The position numbers were made by a program, and so were the translations under genes. A DNA stretch of 49,810 nt from Fusobacterium sp. (GTDB lineage Bacteria > Cyanobacteriota > Vampirovibrionia > Gastranaerophilales > Gastranaerophilaceae), in assembly GCA_023662905.1 (NCBI GenBank), contig JAMPIJ010000001.1, positions 1 to 49,810 on the forward strand, read 5' to 3'. The notes beneath the pieces were generated by a model. That model did no database searches, was not told the DNA's origin, and saw only the letters and a program-made list of their open reading frames with translations. Below are positions 41,267 through 48,839 of this stretch, piece after piece. The stretch's first letter is position 1. Every line of letters starts with the position of its first letter.

Positions 41267-42196
41267 ATGAATGTTTATGACAGCGTACTGGATTTAATCG
41301 GAAACACTCCGTTAGTTGAGATAAAGAAGTTAAACAAAGACGGCAAAGCACGAGTTTTTGTAAAATTAGAAAGCAAAAACCCTGCAGGTTCAATAAAAGA
41401 CAGACCGGCGCTAAAAATGATTGAAGAAGCCGAAAAATCAGGGCTTATAAACAAAGATACACTTATTATCGAACCTACAAGCGGAAACACCGGTGTCGGC
41501 CTTGCAATGGTTTGTGCGGTTAAGGGTTACAAAATGATTCTCACAATGCCTGAAAGCATGAGTCTAGAACGCCGCGCACTTTTAAAAGCCTACGGGGCAG
41601 AACTCGTTCTCACACCTAAAGAAAAAGGTATGCAAGGTGCTGTTGATAAAGCCGTTGAATTAATGAAAGAATATCCGAACAGCTTTATGCCACAACAGTT
41701 CAACAATCCCGCGAACCCGCTTTCTCACGAGCTTTCAACAGCAAAAGAGATAATAAAAGACACCGATGGCAAAATAGACATATTTATTTCAGCGTTCGGA
41801 ACCGCCGGAACTCTCAGCGGCTGCGGAAAAGTTTTAAAAGAATTCAACCCATCAATAAAAGTTTTCGGTGTCGAGCCTGAAACCTCACCGCTTATCTCAC
41901 AAGGCACCGCAGGCCCGCACAAAATTCAAGGCATAGGCGCAAACTTCCGCCCTCAAAACTTCAACGCGGCCTATGTAGACGAAGTTCTAACCGCAAACTC
42001 CGACATCGCAATGGAAACAGCGCGAAAAATGGCGTCGCAAGAGGGAATCCTCTGCGGAATCTCATCAGGCGCGAATGTAGCAAAAGCGCTTGAACTTGCC
42101 AAACTTCCTGAAAACGAGGGCAAAATTATTGTTACTGTTATCTGCGACACGGGCGAAAGATACTTAACCAGCGAGTTATTTAATTATGGAAAGTAA
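41267..42196 (+). CDS. cysK: Cysteine synthase A (O-acetylserine sulfhydrylase)
   Basis: This 309-residue PLP enzyme has the cofactor lysine Lys44 in PAGSIKDRPA, the substrate loop PTSGNTGVGLA and the C-terminal GISSGANVAKAL. It makes cysteine from O-acetylserine and sulfide. GAGGTGA lies 7 bases upstream of the ATG and a TATAAT lies about 20 bases above that. Its end overlaps menG by 11 bases. Confidence 0.96.
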   Translation: MNVYDSVLDLIGNTPLVEIKKLNKDGKARVFVKLESKNPAGSIKDRPALKMIEEAEKSGLINKDTLIIEPTSGNTGVGLAMVCAVKGYKMILTMPESMSLERRALLKAYGAELVLTPKEKGMQGAVDKAVELMKEYPNSFMPQQFNNPANPLSHELSTAKEIIKDTDGKIDIFISAFGTAGTLSGCGKVLKEFNPSIKVFGVEPETSPLISQGTAGPHKIQGIGANFRPQNFNAAYVDEVLTANSDIAMETARKMASQEGILCGISSGANVAKALELAKLPENEGKIIVTVICDTGERYLTSELFNYGK

Positions 42197-42854
42197 AACA
42201 CCTGAAAAGATTTGTGCGCTATTCAACCAAATTGCGCCGCATTATGACCAGAACAACGATATAATTTCGTTTTTTACACACAGATTCATCAAACAGCACG
42301 TGGTAAATTCTATCGAAGAACTGCCGCCGGATGCGCGAATTCTCGACCTTTGCACCGGAACCGGCGATATTGTGAAACTTCTACAAAAAAGGTTTCCCAA
42401 CGCACACATAACAGGCGCAGACTTTTCAACAGAAATGCTCAAAATAGCACGCCACAAACATCGCGGAACAGATTTTGTCCTTGCAGACTGCCTACAGCTT
42501 CCGTTTGAGAATGAAAGTTTTGATCTTATTACGATGAGTTTCGGTCTGCGCAACACCACAAATTACAATCGCGCACTCTCCGAAATAAAAAGAGTTCTAA
42601 AACCAAACGGAACCTTTGTTCACCTTGATTTCGGCAAAGACGCAAAATTTGTAGACGATATTTTCCATAAAATCGTAAAATTCATCGCGGAAATTCAGGA
42701 AGACGACAGCTATGTTTATCTATTAGAATCAAAAAATAATTTTCCGCCTGCGGAGCAGCTTATAGAACTTTTTGCCGCGCACGGACTAGAAACAAAACTG
42801 CGCAAAGACTATTTACAAGGAATAATCTCCGCGCAGCATTGTGTTAAAAATTAA
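42186..42854 (+). CDS. menG: MenG/UbiE-type quinone methyltransferase
   Basis: This 222-residue SAM-dependent methyltransferase has the motifs LDLCTGTGDIVKLL, MSFGLRNTTNY and RVLKPNGTFVHLDFGK that mark the MenG/UbiE family. It acts in menaquinone or ubiquinone side-chain methylation, and here demethylmenaquinone is likely. The end is slightly shorter than typical (C-terminal LQGIISAQHCVKN). Its stop overlaps the convergent PL-F stop by four bases. Confidence 0.93.
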   Translation: MESKTPEKICALFNQIAPHYDQNNDIISFFTHRFIKQHVVNSIEELPPDARILDLCTGTGDIVKLLQKRFPNAHITGADFSTEMLKIARHKHRGTDFVLADCLQLPFENESFDLITMSFGLRNTTNYNRALSEIKRVLKPNGTFVHLDFGKDAKFVDDIFHKIVKFIAEIQEDDSYVYLLESKNNFPPAEQLIELFAAHGLETKLRKDYLQGIISAQHCVKN

Positions 42855-43849
42855 CGTTTAACACACCAGAGGCTGTATTCATTGTCCTTGGTAGTAACTT
42901 CTAGCATTCCGGCTTGGAACCATATACGCCAAACCTTTCCTGCACTATCAAGTGATGAAGAGTTATACGCGCCGTCAACAAGTCCCAACAATCTCTTTGA
43001 CGCCAGCATTGACATCAATTCATAACGATTTGGAACCCTATACTCAGGATCTGTTTTTGTACAAGTTTTTGCCGCATCCGTATAAGCAACTAGGCCGCTA
43101 TGCCGTTGAGGATAGTTAATCGGTGACACAACAACACTATCTGATGGGAACAATACTGTAATAAAACCAATATCCTTATTTACAGTATTTGGCCCCTTAC
43201 TTCCGTTCAAGTCATAAATAAAATGCGCACAAATCTTTGTCGGAACCATAATTTCATTGGTTTCATTCATATCAGAAGTACAAGCCGGATTATAATACAC
43301 TGCAATACTTTCGCCATTGGCAGTTTCAAACGCAACGGCTTTCGTGTTTATCGCGCTGTGCTTATAAGTTTTTTCTATCGAATCCGTTCTTGAATAGTTA
43401 ATAGACGTCAACTGAGGGTTTAACTCGTTAAGCGTCTTAGGTAAATCAATTTTAGAGCCATTACTTAATGGAATAATCGTTTCTGGCATGCCGCAATCCG
43501 CAAGATTCTCACTATCGCAAATATTGTTAATTTTAAGAACTTTTGACAGTCCCGCCGTTACAAAAGTTTCTGCCGCATTGTCCTGAGTAACGCTTCCGCT
43601 CGCATCTTCGGTTAATGTTCCGAACCCGTTAAGCGCCGGCATAAGGGCAATTGCCTGACTAAAACGTGCATAAAGTGCTTTTCTCTGCGTGTTCCAGGTG
43701 CGCTCGTTAATATTTCCAGTAAGCGACGGAAGCGTAATCGCAGCAACCACGCCAATAATTGTGAGGGAAAGCAAGATTTCGGCCATAGTAAAGCCGGTTA
43801 AGGAACTCCCCCCCCCCCCTGTCAACATGTACATAATTTTGTTTTTCAT
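42851..43849 (-). CDS. PL-F: phase-variable pilin-like protein (phase ON, 12 G)
   Basis: This 332-residue protein is readable from ATG 43849: leader MKNKIMYMLT, four glycines (G12), SSLTG, cleavage site G19/F20 and the conserved stalk. The body has LSKVLKINNICD, six cysteines, DLNGSKGPNTVNKDIGF, and the tail EYRVPNRYELMSMLASKR ... YNSSS ... LWCVKR. The DIGF context differs from the usual VGKD (here VNKD). The 3' end overlaps the menG stop and has no visible terminator of its own. Confidence 0.9.
   Translation of the reverse strand: MKNKIMYMLTGGGGSSLTGFTMAEILLSLTIIGVVAAITLPSLTGNINERTWNTQRKALYARFSQAIALMPALNGFGTLTEDASGSVTQDNAAETFVTAGLSKVLKINNICDSENLADCGMPETIIPLSNGSKIDLPKTLNELNPQLTSINYSRTDSIEKTYKHSAINTKAVAFETANGESIAVYYNPACTSDMNETNEIMVPTKICAHFIYDLNGSKGPNTVNKDIGFITVLFPSDSVVVSPINYPQRHSGLVAYTDAAKTCTKTDPEYRVPNRYELMSMLASKRLLGLVDGAYNSSSLDSAGKVWRIWFQAGMLEVTTKDNEYSLWCVKR
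43808..43819 (-). repeat. Poly-G tract of PL-F, 12 bases
   Basis: Twelve consecutive C on the plus strand; four glycine codons, frame ON. Confidence 0.95.
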
Positions 43850-43869
43850 AAATCCTTCCTTTCACATTC

Positions 43870-43898
43870 ATTATGTAATATTTTTATAAAAAAGTAAA
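43870..43898 (-). promoter_or_regulatory. PL-F promoter overlapping the clpP terminator
   Basis: Minus strand TTTACT, 17 bases, CATAAT. The -35 box is the tail of the clpP terminator, and the -10 box matches the other PL copies. Confidence 0.6.
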
Positions 43899-43916
43899 GC
43901 CCCTTTCAGGGGCTTT
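43891..43916 (-). terminator. Terminator of clpP
   Basis: AAAGCCCC, TGAAA and GGGGCTTT on the minus strand, followed by ACTTTTTT, directly after the clpP stop (43920..43922). Confidence 0.85.
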
Positions 43917-43919
43917 TAA

Positions 43920-44528
43920 CTAAATTTTTGTTACAACTTTATCAATCAAGCCGTATTCACAGGCTTCTTGCGCTGACATATAGTGGTCACGCTCGGTATC
44001 TTCCTTAATCTTTTCGATTGACTGACCGCTGTTTTCTGCAAGAATTCCGTTTAACATTGACTTCATTCTCAAAATTTCTTTTGCTTCGATTTCAATATCA
44101 GTAGCCTGACCTTTAGCGCCGCCAAGCGGTTGGTGAATCATAATTCTAGCGCCAGGGAGTGCCATACGTTTGCCTTTTGTACCGGCAGAAAGCAAGAACG
44201 CGCCCATTGACGCAGCTTCGCCAAGACAAATTGTGCAAACATCTGATTTAATAAGGTTCATTGTGTCATAAATCGCAAGACCGGCTGTGATAACACCTCC
44301 AGGGCTATTGATGTATAACATGATATCTTTTTCTGAGTTTTCACTATCAAGAAGAAGCAACTGCGCAACGATTGAATTTGCAACTTCATCGTCAATCTCT
44401 GAGCCTAAGAAAATAATTCTCTCTCTCAAAAGACGTGAAAAAATATCAAATGAACGTTCGCCGCGTGAAGACGCTTCAACAACAGTCGGAACATAACCCA
44501 TTATTTTCATATATGTTTCTTGATTCAT
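43920..44528 (-). CDS. clpP: ATP-dependent Clp protease proteolytic subunit
   Basis: This 202-residue serine peptidase has Ser107 in GEAASMGAF, His132 in MIHQPLGG and Asp in ERDHYMSA, the Clp triad. The N-terminus begins [18 protein letters not shown] start at 44528 because AAAGGAG is eight bases upstream; the longer frame includes 8 extra residues without a ribosome site. It forms the ClpXP/ClpAP barrel. The TPR gene lies 40 bases upstream. Confidence 0.97.
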   Translation of the reverse strand: MNQETYMKIMGYVPTVVEASSRGERSFDIFSRLLRERIIFLGSEIDDEVANSIVAQLLLLDSENSEKDIMLYINSPGGVITAGLAIYDTMNLIKSDVCTICLGEAASMGAFLLSAGTKGKRMALPGARIMIHQPLGGAKGQATDIEIEAKEILRMKSMLNGILAENSGQSIEKIKEDTERDHYMSAQEACEYGLIDKVVTKI

Positions 44529-44570
44529 ATTAAAACTCTCCTTTAAACACATTTTAACACAAAAATTTTA

Positions 44571-45494
44571 TCAGTGAAGCCCATTTAATTTTTCTTTGAC
44601 AAGCCAGACATCAAAACTCAACGAACTATAGTTTTTCAAGGCAAGGGAAAAAGCTTCTTTTGCTTTTTCTATATCGTTCATATTTTTATAAGCTTCCCCC
44701 ATCAAGAAGTATAAGTCACCGTTTTCACCGGTCTTTTTAAGCGCATTGGAGAGCATTTCAACCGCAGACGCAAAGTTTTTATCTTTCATCAGGACGCGCG
44801 CCCAGATTTTATAAGCCTCAACATCTTTAGGGTTGTATTGCACTGTTTGGCGAAGATTATTGATAGCAGAAGCAGTGTCGCCCTCCTCAAAATCAATAAC
44901 CGCCAAATTGTAATACGCCCAGCTATAGTCAGGCGAGATTTCAAGAACTTTTTCAAACTCATTGCGCGCGGTTTCAATATCGCCAAGATTTTTATATAAA
45001 TTTCCTAGATAAAAATGCGCGTACAAATCTTCGGGGTTTAATTCAACAGTGCGCTCAAAATAATATTTTGCAGAATCAAACTTTTCCTGTTTGAAATAAC
45101 AAATCGCAATATTAAAATAAGTGTTTGAATCCTCACTATCTGAATCCAAAACCGTTTCAAAACAATCAATCGCCTTGTCATACTCTTTTTTATCAGTATA
45201 AACGAGGCCTAAATTATAATACGCATCCGCATCTTCCGGCGCAAACTTAATGGCCTTTATATAAGCCTGTTCGGCATTATTCAAATCTTTCAATTTCTCA
45301 TAAACAATGCCCATATTATAATAGAGTTCACTATCTTCTTTGAATATTTCAGCCAGATGCAGAAAATGCGCAAGCGCCTCTTCCTTATACCCGTTATCAA
45401 GCAAAAGCATCGCAAGCTGACGTCGTGCCTGAAAATTCGACCCGTCATTGCGGAGTATACTTTGAAGTTTTTCAATCTTTTCTAACGCTGACAT
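44571..45494 (-). CDS. TPR-repeat protein, 307 residues
   Basis: About eight consecutive TPR units of 34 residues, each with the W/A-G-Y-A-A-P pattern (ELYYNMGIVYEKLKDLNNAEQAYIKAIKFAPEDA is spread over two units). No signal peptide or membrane helix. TPR proteins scaffold protein complexes. It precedes clpP on the same strand with a 40-base gap, so co-expression is likely, but no specific partner can be named. Confidence 0.9.
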   Translation of the reverse strand: MSALEKIEKLQSILRNDGSNFQARRQLAMLLLDNGYKEEALAHFLHLAEIFKEDSELYYNMGIVYEKLKDLNNAEQAYIKAIKFAPEDADAYYNLGLVYTDKKEYDKAIDCFETVLDSDSEDSNTYFNIAICYFKQEKFDSAKYYFERTVELNPEDLYAHFYLGNLYKNLGDIETARNEFEKVLEISPDYSWAYYNLAVIDFEEGDTASAINNLRQTVQYNPKDVEAYKIWARVLMKDKNFASAVEMLSNALKKTGENGDLYFLMGEAYKNMNDIEKAKEAFSLALKNYSSLSFDVWLVKEKLNGLH

Positions 45495-45526
45495 AACTAT
45501 TGAATTATAATAAATCGCTTAACATC

Positions 45527-45565
45527 TTGCAACCTGTTGCAAAAAGTTCACAATTAGATTAAAAT
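45527..45565 (+). promoter_or_regulatory. Promoter with a short palindrome over the -35 box
   Basis: TTGCAA (45537..45542), 17 bases, TAAAAT (45560..45565). The palindrome TTGCAAC-CT-GTTGCAA overlaps the -35 box, which could be an operator for the downstream secreted protein gene. Confidence 0.6.
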
Positions 45566-45591
45566 GGGAACGTAAAAGAGAGGGGATAATG

Positions 45592-46275
45592 ATGAAAAAA
45601 TTAATTTCGTTTTTAATATTAGCATTATTTTTAACACAATCAGTAATGGCGGCGCCTTTTAACGCAAACGCTAAGACTAAAAGAATCACCGCAGGCACCA
45701 AGTTTGAACTAAAACTTATGAACCCGCTTTCAACTTCAACAAATATTGAGGGACAAGAATTTCAGGCGATACTTTTGACTGACCAAACACAGGACAACGA
45801 CGTAATTCTTCCAATGGGTTCTCTCATCAGAGGTTCAATCAAAAAAATTGTTCCGTCAAAAAAACTTTCCCGCGGCGCAATCTTGTATCTTGATTTTGAC
45901 CATATCGTAACTCCAAACGGACGTCAAATTCCATTGAGCCTTTCCATCGTAGGTCGTTCTGATATGACGTATGACGGCGGAATCGCGGCATCTCAGGGTT
46001 ACAAACAGGCTGTAAAAGAAAACTGGGACAAAACAGTTGATATCACAAAAACAGCGACCGAATGGGGTAACGAAACATTTGAAGACTTCGCAGGCGGCTG
46101 GTTCAGAGTTCTTACAGTTCCTGTGTCAGCAGTCGCAGGCGGACTTGCAGGCGGCTTCTATACAGTCGGCGCAGATGTTTACGCACTGTTCGCAAGAGGT
46201 AAAGATGTTAACCTCAAATGCAACGAAAAAATTAACGTAATCCTCGTCGAACCGATTGATATTCCGGTTATATAG
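45592..46275 (+). CDS. Hypothetical secreted protein, 227 residues
   Basis: Signal peptide MKKLISFLILALFLTQSVMA then APFNANAK. The N-terminal mature domain (TAGTKFELKLMNPLSTSTNIEGQEF, ILPMGSLIRGSIKKIVPSK) has the PxGSxxxG pattern of a common beta-rich exported domain. A Gly-rich hydrophobic segment (AGGLAGGFYTVGADVYALF) lies near the C-terminus. I take the second of two adjacent ATGs because GAGAGGGG is better spaced. Function unknown; cell envelope is likely. Confidence 0.7.
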   Translation: MKKLISFLILALFLTQSVMAAPFNANAKTKRITAGTKFELKLMNPLSTSTNIEGQEFQAILLTDQTQDNDVILPMGSLIRGSIKKIVPSKKLSRGAILYLDFDHIVTPNGRQIPLSLSIVGRSDMTYDGGIAASQGYKQAVKENWDKTVDITKTATEWGNETFEDFAGGWFRVLTVPVSAVAGGLAGGFYTVGADVYALFARGKDVNLKCNEKINVILVEPIDIPVI

Positions 46276-46306
46276 AAAAAAGAGAGCCATAAGGCTCTCT
46301 TTTTTT
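46276..46306. terminator. Bidirectional terminator between convergent genes
   Basis: AAAAAAGAGAGCC, ATAA, GGCTCTCTTTTTTT lies between the secreted protein gene and convergent PL-G; U tracts flank both sides. Confidence 0.88.
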
Positions 46307-47309
46307 ATCGCTTAACGCATTGAACCGTAGTTTCAAGAGAACGGAAATGAACCAATCTGCCACCAGTAAACATCCCCTGTGTCCAACCGTGAGTCGAGTC
46401 ATAAATAGTCGCTGACCAATAATTCGTTGCAGAACCACTTGCCATCGCACCGTTAATTAACCTTTGGTTTACAAACATTGAGGCCAGTTCATCTCTTGTA
46501 GGAATACGAAACTCAGGATCTTGCTCCTTACAAATCTCCATCGCACGTTGCTGCGTAGCACTTGTTGAGGCTTTTTGCGGCGGAATATTCGGAGCAACAA
46601 CAGAACTGTCCGTAGGATACAAAACAGTTATAAACCCGATATCTTTACCTACGGTATTAGGCCCTTTATTTCCGTTCAAGTCAAAAACAAAGTTTGCACA
46701 AATTTTAGGCTGTACGCTATGGTTTCCAGTTTCCCCCATTTCAGCTTTGCAATACGGATTGTAAAACGCAATAATACTTTCTCCGTTAGCAGTCTCAAAC
46801 GCAGCAGCTTTAGTGTTAAGCTGACTATGAGCCGGGCCCGCAGTCCCATCGTGGAAAATCATTTTAGGATTCAATTCTTCCATAGTAGTCGGTACAGTAA
46901 TTTGAGTTCCTGTAATCGCTGTAATTCTTGACGCAACCCCGCAATCAGTAATATGCTCGCTATCGCAAATGTTGTTAATTTTTAAAACTTTAGCCAAACC
47001 GCTGGTGACAAAAGTTTCGGTTGCGGTATCAACAGCGGAAGTTGATTCGTCGCCGGCCGTCAGAGTTCCGTAGCCATTAAGAGCCGGCATAAGCGCGATT
47101 GCCTGACTAAAGCGCGCATAAAGTGCTTTTCTTTGCGTGTTCCAAGTGCGTTCGTTAATGTTGCCTGTCAAACTTGGCAGCGTAATCGCAGCGACCACGC
47201 CGATAATTGTGAGGGATAAAAGTATTTCGGCCATTGTGAAGCCGCGGCTGATGACCTGCTCAGCAGTCCCCCCCCCCCCTGCATTAGTTAATACTTTTCG
47301 TTTGTTCAT
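46305..47309 (-). CDS. PL-G: phase-variable pilin-like protein (phase ON, 12 G)
   Basis: This 334-residue protein is readable from ATG 47309: leader MNKRKVLTNA, four glycines (G12), TAEQVISRG, cleavage site G23/F24 and the conserved stalk. The body has LAKVLKINNICD, six cysteines, DLNGNKGPNTVGKDIGF, and the tail FRIPTRDELASMF ... NYWSAT ... VQCVKR. The 5' UTR contains a GC-rich hairpin (around 47350..47375) not seen in other copies. Its promoter faces the manC promoter. Confidence 0.9.
   Translation of the reverse strand: MNKRKVLTNAGGGGTAEQVISRGFTMAEILLSLTIIGVVAAITLPSLTGNINERTWNTQRKALYARFSQAIALMPALNGYGTLTAGDESTSAVDTATETFVTSGLAKVLKINNICDSEHITDCGVASRITAITGTQITVPTTMEELNPKMIFHDGTAGPAHSQLNTKAAAFETANGESIIAFYNPYCKAEMGETGNHSVQPKICANFVFDLNGNKGPNTVGKDIGFITVLYPTDSSVVAPNIPPQKASTSATQQRAMEICKEQDPEFRIPTRDELASMFVNQRLINGAMASGSATNYWSATIYDSTHGWTQGMFTGGRLVHFRSLETTVQCVKR
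47268..47279 (-). repeat. Poly-G tract of PL-G, 12 bases
   Basis: Twelve consecutive C on the plus strand; four glycine codons, frame ON. Confidence 0.95.
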
Positions 47310-47387
47310 AATAATAAATCCTTTCTTGGCGTCTTGCCATTATCTAATTAGGAAACCGCCTTGACCGGCGGTCCTTTCTATAAACTT

Positions 47388-47416
47388 ATTATGTAGTATT
47401 TTTAATAACTTGTCAA
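47388..47416 (-). promoter_or_regulatory. PL-G promoter
   Basis: Minus strand TTGACA, 17 bases, CATAAT, identical to the PL-E promoter. The -35 box overlaps the -35 box of the manC promoter on the other strand. Confidence 0.85.
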
Positions 47417-47446
47417 TATTTCTATTTTATCCTAAAATAGAAATAT
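47410..47446 (+). promoter_or_regulatory. manC promoter with a 14-bp palindrome
   Basis: TTGTCA (47410..47415), 17 bases, TAAAAT (47433..47438). A perfect inverted repeat, ATATTTCTATTTTA (47416..47429) and TAAAATAGAAATAT (47433..47446), covers the spacer and -10 box and is a likely operator. Confidence 0.7.
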
Positions 47447-47468
47447 CAGTTTTCAAGGAGAGTTTTTA

Positions 47469-48791
47469 ATGAAAGCAATTATTCTCGCAGGCGGTTCCGG
47501 AACTAGACTCTGGCCAATATCACGCAAACAGTATCCTAAACAATTACTAAAAATTGAAAGCGATATGAGCCTTTTGCAGTCAACATTCAAACGTGCGCTT
47601 GAATTTACAACAGCACAAAACATTGTTTCTATCACGAACACAGAACAGGCCGGCGATGTTCGCTTACAGCTTAACGCAATAGAGAGCGGAAGTACCGTAC
47701 TTTCAGAACAGGAAAGCAAAAACACTGCACCTGCAATTCTTTCAGCGTTAAAACACCTTGAAGAAAACACCAGCGACGAAGAAATTATTGTAATTCTTCC
47801 GTGCGACCACTTAATCAAAAATATAGCAGATTTCACAACGAGTATAAAATCCGCTGAAACTTTAGCAAAACACGGATATCTTGTAACTTTTGGCGTTAAA
47901 CCGTCTTATGCAGAAACAGGTTACGGATATATTCAATCAGGCGACAAACTTGATAACGGGTTCAAAGTTAAGAAATTTGTCGAGAAACCGGAAGAAACAA
48001 CCGCCGAAGAATTCTTGAAAACTCCTAATTTCTACTGGAACAGCGGAATCTTTATGGGCAAACTTTCAACGTTCAAAAACGAGTTTAGAAAATACGCTCC
48101 ACAAATCGATGGTGAAATTTCATTTGATTATGCAGTTTTAGAAAAATCCGATAACATCGCACTTGTTGAACTCAAATCTGATTGGGTTGATGTCGGCTCA
48201 TGGCAATCGCTCTACAGCGTTAACGCTAAGGATGAAAACAACAATGTCATCACAGGTAACGTAATCACAAACGACGTTAAAAACTCATTCATCTATAGTT
48301 CAAAAGAACTTATCGCGGTTTCAGGTCTGGAAAACATTATCCTTGTTGAAACCGAAGACGCAATAATGGCTTGTAGAAAAGACCGTGCGCAGGATGTAAA
48401 AGTTCTGCACGATAAATTAAAAGAAAAAGCCAGCGAAACTGTTGAACTTCACAAAACAGTTTTCCGTCCTTGGGGTTACTATACCTGCCTGAACAGAGGC
48501 GATGGATACCAAACCAAAATGATTTGTGTTCACCCTGGGCAAAAGCTTTCAATCCAATCACACAACTACCGTTCAGAACACTGGGTTGTGCTTGAGGGAA
48601 CAGCGTGCGTAATCCTTGACGACGTAACACACACCCTTGAAGCAGGAAACAGTATTGATATTCCTGTAAAAGCAATTCACTCGTTGCAAAACCCTTACGA
48701 AACAGATTTAAAAATCATAGAAGTTCAAAAAGGGGAAATTCTTTTGGAATCTGATATTATCCGTTATCAGGACATGTATAACAGAGTTTAA
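47469..48791 (+). CDS. manC: Mannose-1-phosphate guanylyltransferase / mannose-6-phosphate isomerase
   Basis: This 440-residue protein has a nucleotidyltransferase domain starting AIILAGGSGTRLWPISRKQYPKQ and the FVEKPE motif, and a C-terminal cupin-like type II isomerase domain (RPWGYYTCL, KLSIQSHNYRSEHWVVLEG, VPVKAIHSLQN). It makes GDP-mannose for surface polysaccharides. It is a little shorter than the usual 460-480 residues. AAGGAG precedes the ATG. It fits with the LCP protein in wall-polymer synthesis. Confidence 0.95.
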   Translation: MKAIILAGGSGTRLWPISRKQYPKQLLKIESDMSLLQSTFKRALEFTTAQNIVSITNTEQAGDVRLQLNAIESGSTVLSEQESKNTAPAILSALKHLEENTSDEEIIVILPCDHLIKNIADFTTSIKSAETLAKHGYLVTFGVKPSYAETGYGYIQSGDKLDNGFKVKKFVEKPEETTAEEFLKTPNFYWNSGIFMGKLSTFKNEFRKYAPQIDGEISFDYAVLEKSDNIALVELKSDWVDVGSWQSLYSVNAKDENNNVITGNVITNDVKNSFIYSSKELIAVSGLENIILVETEDAIMACRKDRAQDVKVLHDKLKEKASETVELHKTVFRPWGYYTCLNRGDGYQTKMICVHPGQKLSIQSHNYRSEHWVVLEGTACVILDDVTHTLEAGNSIDIPVKAIHSLQNPYETDLKIIEVQKGEILLESDIIRYQDMYNRV

Positions 48792-48816
48792 AAAGCCCCT
48801 TTCGGGGCTTTTTTTT
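48789..48816 (+). terminator. Terminator of manC
   Basis: AAAAAGCCCC, TTTC, GGGGCTTTTTTTT follows the manC stop; it lies 24 bases before the stop of convergent PL-H. Confidence 0.9.
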
Positions 48817-48839
48817 GAACCTGCGTATGCGGTTAACGG

